Below the pieces are notes generated by a model that saw only the letters and a list, made by a program, of their open reading frames with translations, searched no databases and was not told the origin of the DNA. This document shows, in pieces, positions 54,476 to 64,000 of a stretch of 64,000 nucleotides of DNA. Both the position numbers and the translations under genes were made by a program. The DNA is from Paramacrobiotus metropolitanus (Eukaryota > Tardigrada > Eutardigrada > Parachela > Macrobiotidae): contig NW_026570249.1 of NCBI RefSeq assembly GCF_019649055.1, forward strand, positions 186,001 through 250,000, in the 5' to 3' direction. Positions within the stretch are counted from its first letter, which is position 1. Every line of letters starts with the position of its first letter.

Positions 54476-55019
54476 GTGTCCAGTGCATTCGCATTGTGAG
54501 TTTCAATTTATTACCTTATACTGTAGACAGTGAAATTCGGGTTTGTATTTGGGTAAGAGAATACTATATATTACAAACATCTGTGTACAGCCAAAGGGAA
54601 TGCTTCCGAGGTTAAAACAGTCATGATTTTATCAATCAATTTTTATATAAAATCTGTGTTTTTCTGCTGCTGCGATGTTCCGATCATGTTTCGACGAAAC
54701 ATAAATTTAAACTAATACAGCAAGATATAAATATTCATTCGAAATCAAATACCACAAGGCCGTGGACCACAAGAAACGCGGAGGCGAAGCCGATGACGTT
54801 TCTTTTATTTGTTTACGTATATGCAAACTACTTACCTAATGTTCTATTTGTACCGTCGAAGTACAGTAAGCATGTTATACATTTAATTCGGCATATAATA
54901 ATATGGCGTAGTGCACTTGTACGATAGCCGAATTTTAGCTGAATTGTCCAGTCCACTGCGCTGCTCTGAAGGACAGAATTTACGAAAGAAATACGTTAAG
55001 AATGCTTTGTTACTGGCAG

Positions 55020-56536
55020 GCCTAATGCTGCTGGTTTGAAATTATCGGATTTCTTTGTTACAGCATCGTCTGGCGCGGAAGTGAACACTCTGGATTCGTC
55101 GCACAGTCCACTCCGCGAAGATGAACTTCCGCCATTGTCAGAACAGGTAAAAACTAGAGACTTAGCAAAATAAAAATCATCAACTTTAAAATATCTTCTT
55201 GTCTTGATTTTTAAAACCGATTTGGAAGGCAACAGCTGAGGTCAAGTCTTGAGCCAAATAATTGTTCATGCCAGTAGAAAAAAAAAACACAAAAATACCA
55301 ACATAGCTCATAAAGATTAGTGGCACATGTACCATCGTCTACTATATATTTTCGGTACTACGAGTATAAGGTGGCGTTCGGAGACGGCAGGTATTTTTAT
55401 GTACATGGTGGCGCCGCAAGAACGGTGGCCCTGGACAAGCATGGTGTGACCGTGGTGTGCGGGGCCTGATGGTGGTGAAAGGTATTGGGAGGAAACTTTA
55501 GTAAAACATGGTGTGCGAAAGTTTCGGAACCTTCTACACATTTGTTTATTTCTGCAAAGTGCAGTTTGCTATACAGTGTACACTTAAATTTTGTGACAGT
55601 ACATTTATGTACGATTAATCAGCGCTTGTCACACACAACTTAGTGGTAATATGTCCACTATATACCGGTCGCTGAGAGCGTAGAAAACCAAGTAAACTTT
55701 ACACCATTGTATGTGCTACATTGATTTTAGGATGTAATGTCCGATGCGTCGGGCAGCACGACAGGACGAAGCAAGGAGACCATTCCCTTCGAAGAAGTGG
55801 ATGGCTGGTAAACAAATTTGAGGCAGCTGCAAAACTACTACAATATTACTGTATTGTGTGCCTAATATGGCAAGTGGCAACAGCCTTATCCTTAATCCTT
55901 ATAAGTTGTTTCCATACGTATAACAAAAATTGCTATTTTCCAGGATTAGCGATAATTTTTTGCCGAGCGCAACAGCACAACTAAAGAGCGATCTGATTTG
56001 GCAGTTCTTCGAACGGTATAACGGCTATAAAGTTTTAGCAAACAACCGATCAGTTTCTCAATTCATTTTTTAAAGGTGACGACCGTGGCCACATGTGGTA
56101 GGTTACATGATTACCTTTGCGAGTATAGAGCGCAAAATATTAGAAATTGGTAGCCTTAAAGGGCCCATTACATTAAGAAGTGCTTTTTGAATAACATGGG
56201 GGATTAAATACATAAAGGTGTGTCCTGAAACTAAATCGGTTGTAAAGAAAAATGGAAAGTATGGGACTGTAATTACCTACTTTTGTTTCGTTGCATTGCT
56301 AAGATATTTAATATTCCAGGTTCTGCGCGAGCAAAAATTATGCCCCAATGCCAAACTTCAAGAAAAGCCTTGGCCGGCGTTTGTCAAATCGGTTCAATGT
56401 CCCAGGGGGTTACAACTGCGGGAAGAAGAGTGTTAAAGGACAGAAGCGGTCTGGTATTCAGTTGTCCGAAGATGGCAGTGCCGCGTTCGAACGTTTGACC
56501 GGTCTTAATGTGGCTAAAATTATAGTTCGCTATTAA
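55020..56536 (+). CDS. 3' exons of an unrecognised gene (5' part not found)
   Basis: Three exons fit together: 55020-55146, 55731-55807, 56320-56536. All have proper acceptors (CAG, TTTTAG, CCAG) and donors (GTAAAA, GTAAAC), and the joins keep one frame to a TAA at 56536. The first exon begins in mid codon, so an upstream exon with the start is missing from my model. Visible product about 140 aa: PNAAGLKLSDFFVTASSG, an acidic Ser-rich middle, ETIPFEEVDGWFCASKNYAP, then a basic part FKKSLGRRLSNRFNVPGGYN and SVKGQKRSGIQLSEDGSAAF, ending VAKIIVRY. I recognise no domain. The charge pattern would suit a nuclear or nucleic-acid-binding protein. It lies in the 16-kb element, on the same strand as the PWWP gene; it might be a further part of that gene, but the phases do not match directly. 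Confidence 0.55.
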
Positions 56537-58086
56537 TACGCCGTCTAATTAAATGCATTGTAAATCATGTCAAATAACTGCGCAAAAATTAAGCTTTTTC
56601 AGGAATGTCTTGTGCATGAATAAAACGGCCGACCAGGTGTAAATCAGAGCAACTGGAATGGGAGACAAGATGATGACAGTAAAAGTTCAAAAGATGTTAA
56701 AAAATAGTGCGGGCAAAATCAATAAACAGAAGCTGAACAGAAGTTCGTGCATAACGCAAACTTAGTTACTTACACCCGCAGATTAAAAGTTTAGGTAAGC
56801 CATATTTCCGCCGAAATGTACTGTGGACAAAGTGAATGGCGGCCGAAATGAATGACCGCCGAAATGATCGGTAGCCCCGCAAGATGTAGTCCATTTTTGC
56901 CTTCATTGGCAAAACAGTAACAACGGCAACCGCCCAAAACGTTGCAGCTTTGAACTGGTCAAGCCACTGCGAACGACAGCGCCTTGTGAAACAGCTTTGA
57001 GCAGTTTCGTACTTGCAGACTTGCAAGAACTCGTCGCTGATTCTAAATTAAAGATATGCAAGGCAGAGGTCACACTAAATAACATGTACTGTATTATTGT
57101 GGATTGTGCACACCCGGTGACAAGTTACAGTAAGCACTCTAAACGGCTTTGCTCTCATGCCGCTAATTTCGTCTGTTAGATTCAGACTTCGTCTCAGTTT
57201 GGATGACAGAGGAACATTAGAGCTACGAAAAAAATTAGTTTAATCTGCCATGGTTAATGGGCGTAGCCAAAACACGATTTAACAATAAATTTACGCTGTG
57301 CTGTAGTCTGAGCGCAATGTACCGCATTATACGTTGTCACTTTACTGAACAACATGTACGAGGCCAGTTTAAGTACTCGTATCAAATCATCCGTAAAGAG
57401 CAGTGCAAATCCCTCTCTACTAAAAATGGAGTGTAAACTGTACCATCTCCAGAAACGGTGAACAATAAATGCAGTGCAGTTCATAAATTGAAGTGCTGCA
57501 CCCAAAGCCGCACAGCGCTATGTGTAGATATGGCGCAGCATCATTTTGATGTCCACAGATACAAGTTTTGAATAAACTTTTTAAAACAAAATTTGAAGTC
57601 CATGGATAAACGTGTTGAACGAGGAGTGTTTAAATTAAACTGGCCGTGTAAAAATTGTACAATAACGTTATAATGTACGATGCGGTGCATTGCCCATAGG
57701 CTACAGTATAGTGGAGAAACGTTTCTTTAAAGCGTAGGCCGAACTGCCTAAGCATAGTTTTCTCTAAAGCGGATAAAAACGGGTTACGACCATTATGATT
57801 AATATGTATTTCAGCACGCCAATTGCAGTACTATTAGTTGGAATCATTCAGCTGTACACGTCCAGGTTTCCCCAATTCACCATGAACTAAAATGTTTCAT
57901 TGGCTACAATACAGATGTCTACAATACAGAGCAAAACCCGAGTAGTAACGTTAGTACAGCCCAAAATCTACATCATAGTCCAAACCAGAGTAATTAATTT
58001 CGTACAACGTAAAGTCTAAATTAAAGTAGACACCAAAGTAAACAAGTTAGTACAAACGCTACTAAACGTCATCCAAATCTTAAACA
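56537..58086. other. Spacer between two converging genes of the large element
   Basis: No gene supported; minus-strand frames near 56766-57085 and 57254-57505 have no recognisable content. Confidence 0.45.
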
Positions 58087-61000
58087 TTATACTTGCTTGG
58101 TCTTTTTCTTGTACTTCTTAAATCGACGCGGCTGACGTTTTAGTCTAGAATTTCTCGCCTTTGCTTCTCGAATTCCGGCTGTAGAAACCTGACTCAACAA
58201 AGATTTTGTCCGGTGTTTTTGAATTAAGGCAGCGCATTTTACCGCCAGCTGAATGTTCTCTGGGCTTCTATTGTCTGCAGCGTCATCTAAAAAGTCTCGG
58301 AGCGTCTGCAAACACTGTGTATATTTTGACCCAGGCTGTTGTGGGACAGCCGAAGCAAGCGGCAGCGTGGGCATCGGAACGTCAGACACCTGGGCGAAAT
58401 TTTCAGAACTGACCGAGTCAACCTACAAAAAAATGAAAGTCACTGAAAGTACCAAATCGAGCAAAAAAGTGTGTTTCATACTGATTGTGGTGAATCTTCA
58501 GAAAAAAAAGACAACTGAAGATGTGCGTTTTCGGATAGGCAAAGCAAATGAACATGATTACAAGCCCGAAATCCTCCCACCGCAGCGGGACAGTCGCAAG
58601 AAAAACGGTGTAGACAAACCGCAACATTGCATCCGGCGCAAAAGGTTTCGCAGTTTTTGGTTGCGCAATCAGCGATAATAATGACGTGTTCATTTCCAGA
58701 ATTCAAGTTCTTACAAACAAAGCGGAATTCTGCCTCCTTTTCGAACGAATACTTGGAAATTAATTTTGCGGCCTCCCGGTGATTTCGTTTGATTTCCTGC
58801 TGCCGATACGATGGTTTGGCAGTCACGGTATCAGTAAAACGTTTAATTTCCAACTGCTCGATGTAGTCCAATAAGCCCCCAAACAACTCATCGATTCGCA
58901 TGCCGGTTTTTGCATTCAGATGTACACGCTTAAGAACTCTAAAAATATACAAATAGCACAAACTTCATCACTGGTTCATACTCGTAGATTGCAGAACATA
59001 CTGATACTAGATTTAGTTAATTACAATGAGATCAGTGCTAACAGTAAGCGCCCGGAACTCAGGGCTGGAGCTTTTCATTTGAAATTATTTTCCGGCCGAC
59101 CTTGCGATTACGTAATGTTGTACCGTACAGCCTTCCGTTCGTGCTATCAGAGAATAATCAAGGAATAAGATCTATATTACAACAACTCGTAATCTCGGCA
59201 TCCGAAAAACTAGAGAGGACTACATAAAATTAGGATCCACATTCGATTCAGCTAGGTTAGAAACTGTGTCACATGTTTTTTTATTTAAAAAAGATGACCT
59301 CCTAAGTGTGCTCACAGATGCCGGTACCGGTACCGGTCGAACGATAAATTTAAGGCGACATTGGAAAGAATTTCCTTTCAATTCTTTCGAGTCGCTAGCG
59401 GGTGTACTCAAGTATAAAAATCTGTTATATGGAATACTTAGTATTATTACTTACTTAATAAGGAATTAATAATACTAGTTCTACTGTGCAGTACTCGTAG
59501 TGACCTGGCTATCACTACAACACGACTTTGCTGATAGATTGGTCAAACCTACTGCACGGGTCAGTACATTCAACATTGATTACCGGCCTTCATGCGGCGT
59601 GTTAAATATCCTGTTATCTGATATCGTGTGTTGCAGTTTGCAACTTGCACTTTTAATTTTTCTGTGGCATTTTAAGTGGTAATGAATATGCAAAACGCCT
59701 GACCACGGGCCGCCACAAGGTTTTAGTTTTCTCATTTTTTACGTTGACTAAGTTCTTTTAATTGACATGTTTTACGCCGATGCCGTTTTCGGTGAACTAA
59801 GAGGCCGCCTTGAGGCTTGCTGAATAAACGGGAGTCAGAAGACGCATTACTCGCATTGCTTTATAACTTCTAACTAGTCAAGACCAACCTGCGAACGCGA
59901 TTTTAATTCTTTTAAAACGTTTGAACTTTGGTAACAGTGCGAGTCTACCCATACCACCATTCAGCAATCAATAATAACTACCAGTATGAGTACAACGTTT
60001 AACACTTTCATTTGTACTCAGCTTACAGTATTCTTCAGCACTAATGTCTACACTAAGGTCACTACTTCCATGAACAAGTACTGTATATGAACTAATTGTG
60101 AATCTGCGAGTATACTCAGTACTCGGCCGGTAGTACTATACTCGTATAGTATACGAGTATTATAATATTATTATAAACTACGATTACTTACATAAATTTC
60201 AAAATCACGCTAAGTGTGTGATTTTAAAGTGTGACTACCAAAACTGCCCATACACAGACGGGAGCGGCTCGACCATGCAGTGTTTGTCTAGCGCGCGTTT
60301 AGTACGTCTACATCTTAACTATGTATACTGCCACCCTTAAAAATACTACTTGTACAGTATACACTCTACATTGTAATAAAACGAAATTTAACCGCACTCT
60401 CAAAATGGACTAACCTATGAAAGCTTTCAATGAACGCACTGGTCGAAAAGGCAGCGCCGATGCGATACGGCAGTGACCATTCGCTTATTCGTTCCAGATA
60501 CTGAGATAAATAGGAATACACCTTCCTGTCAGTGCTGACCAATCTGATAAGTTTGGCGCTTTCGGCTTCCGCTTCAGATATTCCACGTGCATACATAATG
60601 TTGCCGAACAGTTTTTTTGCATCAGTAATCGAGCGGGCGTTTCTATCAAGCCACTGATTTACATTCTTTCGGACATGCCAAGTACAAAGTATTTTTTTGG
60701 CTTCGCCTCCAATCACTTGTTGGTAAGCGTTAAAAAACGCAGGAGCATCATCAGATAAAAACCACTGCGTACGGAAATCCAGAATCTGTTGTTTCAATAT
60801 TTTGAAAAAAGCCGAGACTGTCAACTCGTCTTCGTGGTTCGAAATGCAGTGACAAACTGGGAATCCACGTTCCGAAGCATCGATGCCCATGAGCGTTATG
60901 AGTTTGAATCCACGCTGACCACAAACACCATGTGTTGCATCTATGCATAGACTCTTGCAGTTGAGTCTTTCAAGCTGTGCCCTTTGAAAAGGCGTCTGAA

Positions 61001-62666
61001 CAACAGCAATAAAATACGACTCGGGTAATTCTGGGAACTGGCCACATTTTTGTGAGATGTTCTTCAAGTATAATAAATTTCTTTCCTGTAATGGAACCGT
61101 ACTCTCGTAAGCCGCTTCAACTACCATTGACTGGTATTGACAGGTCTGTAATGGCTCCCAGTCCAGCTTTAATTCGTGACGAATGTTGTATACATCTTTC
61201 AAAGTGATGTACAAAGCACGCGAGTGAACACCCTCTGCAAAGTTAGTATAACATTGCAATTGGGCGCAACCAATGTAAAACGCTTTAATATTCTTACAAA
61301 CCTTTCTGGAGTTTTTCCCATGCCCTTTTCCGCACATCTCGCACTATCATGCGCGGGTCTGCGCCTAAAGCCAGTCTGCTTCCGATATCGAGTCGTAATT
61401 TTTCGGAAATTTTTTGGGTATGAAGGTCAGCATTGACATCGTGACCATAATGGTGCTCACAGTAAGACGCTACCACTCTCTCACTTGCGATTTTCACCTA
61501 AAAATAGATTTGTTGCTGTTATCATTATATTTATTAGTATAACATCTGTATTTAGTCGAAACATGATAAGTATATTGCAACAGCGCAAATACAAAGATTT
61601 CGTATAAAAATAGGTCATGATTCTTTCCACCTCGAAACCATTTTCTTTGGCAGTACAGATAATTTTACCATAATCTCCATACCAGGGAACAAAACGGTTC
61701 ACGTTTACACGTTACATCCGCTGACGAAGCCGTTTCGATGAAGATTATGGTCACGCAAGATTTTAATTTGTTTACCCAAATTCTCCGCGTTATTAAGTAC
61801 CGGTGAGAAAGACATTCCCTGGCGAGGTCGGTTTATTTGCATGAATAACGAAACTCGGTTTACTTGCATGAATAGAGTAACTCGTGAATTTTCCATAACT
61901 GCACGGGTCTGGTGCGCACAATATTCTGTACTTCTACAGTCGGCATAAACTAAGTTTTAATCAATAACAGCATAGTGTTTTACACTTCGCTTTACAAGCA
62001 CCTCTGCACTAATGTTACCACTTGATAAATACTGGCAGTTGTGCACTAATGTTAGCACTTGCTAAATGTGGTCTACTCTGCACTATGCTCTACATGACCT
62101 TTGTTACTAGTTTCGAAAATTTTAATCTGTTACTTGATGTATGATTTAGTAACAATGCTCTAAACCGTACTTTAATAAAAGCGGTACATTTGAGCTTTCG
62201 TTCTTTTTTCAAAATCCCGTCTCCGGCACATTTAAAATTCCGAAAACAAGAATACATTCTGAAAGAACTTTCGGCTCCTGCTTTTTTCTCTCCATTGGCA
62301 TGATTGAATTGACTAGCGGTGACATCTTCAAAATCAGCTTTCCAAGACAGAAATTCGTCAAACGTTTGAAATGCCTTCTCTTTCACGCTGAATTCAATCC
62401 GATTATGAAAAACAGATAAATGTGAAATCAAAGACTCAAGATAATAAAAGGCAAATTGGCAGTCCGGCTCTTGACATTTTCCCGCTACGACACAAATACA
62501 GTATTTCAGTTTTCACAAGTTTATCTCGCAGTCTTATTTTTAACCCACCAATTGTTGGAACCGCAAATTCTGGATGGTACTTTTTTACGTGACGGTTTAA
62601 GTTTGACTTCGTCGAAAAGGATTTGTCTCCAACACAATGATCACAGCGCAGATCTGTAGACGACAT
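58087..62666 (-). CDS. Mutator-like (MULE) transposase with C2H2 and SWIM fingers
   Basis: Six exons: 62666-62549, 62484-62171, 61497-61302, 61234-60415, 58938-58482, 58422-58087 (2241 nt, 746 aa), no stop or frameshift. Domains: C2H2 finger at about residues 6-30 (RCDHC, then NLNRHVKKYH), a second at about 42-65 (KCQEPDC, then SHLSVFH), a FLSWKADFE region, CEHHYGHDV (last His pair of the FAR1-like zinc fold), the MULE catalytic domain with Asp in CIDATHG (about 308), Asp in FLSDDAP (about 371) followed by LCTWHVRKN, and Glu in FIESFHR (about 479). Then a SWIM finger, SCDC with CNHVH, and a basic tail RLKRQPRRFKKYKKKTKQV. These are the DDE triad and DNA-binding parts expected of an active cut-and-paste enzyme. 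Intron 1 is 64 bp; intron 4 (58939-60414) is 1.5 kb. The start lies about 280 bp inside the right terminal repeat. Confidence 0.88.
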
Positions 62667-62949
62667 ATTTAAGATAAGCCGACAATATTTAACCAAAAAA
62701 TACCGCTGGCCCAATGGATAACATTGCAAAATGATTTTGAATTTCTAGAAAGATTCGAGCATGTCTCACTATTTAAGACTAGGGTAATTCTTTCAAAGAT
62801 TGCAATAAGAAAGTGTAAGAAATTTGATTACTGAATCTCATGGCATCATTATTTACCAATGCAGTTATCAACCGCATGTGCATTTTTTTTGTGCCGCATG
62901 TTCATTTTATTGCAGTGTGCTTCGTACGCTCAGAAGCGCTATTACAGTT

Positions 62950-63616
62950 CCGAATTCCAACTTCCAGTGGATTTCGGGAGAGTTAGAGAGTGGATGGATG
63001 TGCAAAACGCTGCCACCGAGCAATACGTAGAGTCCATAAAATGAACTGAATTACACGAATATCACACATCCCAACCCTCCAGCAGGATCGGATCAGAGCA
63101 CAGACTCACGTGCACACACGGTAGGTTTTCCGGTAACCATAACAGTAGCCTACCGTCATAGTTTTCATCACCGTTAGAAGTTTGTGTGTTCGCTAAGCAC
63201 AACGATAACGCTCGATACACAGTTCGGCTCGGGCTCGGTCCGGTCTCACTAAATAAAAAATTGTGAAGTGAATTTGCAAGAGCGTGACCAACCGCTTGTG
63301 GGGAGGCAGTTTGAGTACACAGACGACTTCTGGTGTTTTAGTCCCCCACAAAATAAATTGTTTCTGGATGTTATTTCTCTTTTATGCTTGCTCAAAATAT
63401 TTATTAAATAGAGCGATGTTTTAAGTGCTTATCTGTTTTGACAAAACGGTAATCCACTAATTCCACGGCTCACAAGATTCTACCGGAGATGCCCAACGAT
63501 ACCAACGCTTTCTATCGTTATCTACGGTACGGTACAGGCAGAAAAACGGTAAATTTGTGGTGAGTCATACCGATACCGTCACCGGAAAACCTACCGTATG
63601 TGCCCCGAACAGAGAC
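62950..63616 (-). repeat. Right terminal inverted repeat, interrupted
   Basis: Matches the left repeat 47650-47825 on the opposite strand in two parts, about 62950-63119 and 63596-63616, separated by the 476-bp palindromic element. Confidence 0.72.
63120..63595. mobile_element. 476-bp inverted-repeat element inside the right terminal repeat
   Basis: Ends are GGTAGGTTTTCCGGTAAC and its near-complement (GTGACC... read inward as CCGGAAAACCTACC at 63582-63595). Complementarity extends about eight bases into the flanks (GCACACAC against GTATGTGC). Interior non-coding. The left repeat of the large element lacks it. Confidence 0.72.
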
Positions 63617-63621
63617 TTTTA

Positions 63622-64000
63622 TCACACGTTTTTTCCTTGTTTGCAGAGGATGGTTTTCTGTAAATTTTCATGTATCTGTCCAGTTAACAAACAGTACAGT
63701 TTGCGAACGCGCGCTGTTTAAGAAGTGCCGAAATAAGCACTAGTTTCTATGGGCCTACGACAACTTCCCGTCGCACCTGAGTCGCACGGCTCCCAACCGC
63801 CACTAGGCGCCATCCTGGCGAGAATCATCAATAAGTCTTCGTCAAGAGCATAAAATTTGTCTGAAGCCACGAAGAGCGTACGTCACGCTTTTCCAATTCC
63901 ACAATCCCAATACCATTTCCCAGTGGTATTGGCGCTCGCGCTCGTGCAATGATGTGGTTCGCAAACCACCGCTAGTTTATGTATGTATTGCTGTAAAGCG
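63622..64000. other. Right flank of the large element
   Basis: No gene recognised. TTGTTTGCAG at about 63640 could be an acceptor but no coding frame follows convincingly. Confidence 0.4.

Larger units (their letters stand above)
52561..55019. other. Region between the PWWP gene and the next exons
   Basis: No gene firmly supported. Holds the 51-bp minisatellite (54056-54475). A stretch at 53481-53520 resembles 52435-52470 (TCTGAAAGCCC then ACCCGGC.AGA in both). Around 54761-54803 a frame KAVDHKKRGGEADD looks exon-like but lacks a good donor. Confidence 0.4.
47650..63616. mobile_element. Candidate giant (about 16 kb) TIR DNA transposon with MULE transposase and cargo
   Basis: The left end reads GTCTCTGTTCGGGGCACACA from 47650; the right end, read on the minus strand from 63616, gives the same 18 bases followed by TA. 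TTTTA flanks both sides. Similarity between the inverted ends continues inward for about 170 bp (to about 47825 and 62950), including GAGTCTGTGCTCTGATCC and CTGCTGGAGGGTTGGGAT, then decays through TAATTC.GTTCATTTT and CCACTCTC. Inside lie a MULE transposase gene close to the right end, a PWWP gene, C-terminal exons of an unrecognised gene, a minisatellite and a small palindrome. I infer one mobile unit. The alternative is two solo ends bracketing unrelated sequence. A 5-bp duplication is shorter than the 9 bp usual for MULEs. Confidence 0.62.

Noticed and set aside
54761-54803. Exon-like piece reading KAVDHKKRGGEADD
   Set aside because: No acceptable donor follows and its phase does not fit the exon at 55020.
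62436-62548. Frameshift between the two zinc fingers of the transposase
   Set aside because: A 64-bp intron with donor GTGGGT and acceptor GTAG restores the frame, so no defect is needed.
47650-63616. Polinton/Maverick identity, suggested by large size and short duplication
   Set aside because: No DNA polymerase B, retroviral-type integrase, packaging ATPase or capsid gene is present; the transposase is MULE.

Overview
This is nuclear DNA of a small intron-rich metazoan, most likely an ecdysozoan and perhaps a tardigrade. The evidence is U2-type introns, many of them 50-100 bp, an Ala/Lys-rich LEA-like protein, a heat-shock-type HSP20, a seven-helix gustatory-receptor-like protein and paired secreted CAP proteins. 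No rRNA, tRNA, CRISPR or prokaryotic operon is visible. Gene models were built by hand from reading frame, splice sites and phase. Each complete model sums to a multiple of three, but none has transcript support.

Layout. 1-454 (-): N-terminal exon of a membrane protein running off the edge. 1.2-11 kb: two tandem CAP-superfamily genes (-) separated by two foldback elements. 12.9-19.8 kb (-): complete 18-exon ATP8B-type P4-ATPase (lipid flippase). 21.1-22.9 kb (-) and 23.3-27.5 kb (+): ETF beta subunit and Elongator ELP3, head to head; an ELP3 intron carries a 981-bp foldback element. 28.5 kb (+): intronless bacterial-type GNAT acetyltransferase. 29.6-31.5 kb (-): gustatory-receptor-like gene. 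32.8-33.4 kb (-): HSP20 with TATA box and heat-shock element. 34.4-38.8 kb (-): SLC26 anion transporter. 39.5-44.8 kb (-): RPAP1. 45.9-46.4 kb (-): LEA-like protein.

47.65-63.62 kb is the most unusual part. Two inverted repeats of about 170 bp, starting with the same 18-base terminus except one base and flanked by TTTTA on both sides, enclose about 16 kb. Inside are an apparently intact six-exon Mutator-like (MULE) transposase with its DDE residues, two C2H2 fingers and a SWIM finger, a five-exon PWWP-domain gene, the 3' exons of an unrecognised gene and a 51-bp minisatellite. I read this as a giant DNA transposon carrying host-like cargo. One terminal repeat is split by a 476-bp palindromic element that the other lacks.

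The remaining genes are ordinary housekeeping (flippase, ETF, Elongator, RPAP1, anion transport) mixed with stress (HSP20, LEA) and sensory or secreted families. They show no operon-like organisation.
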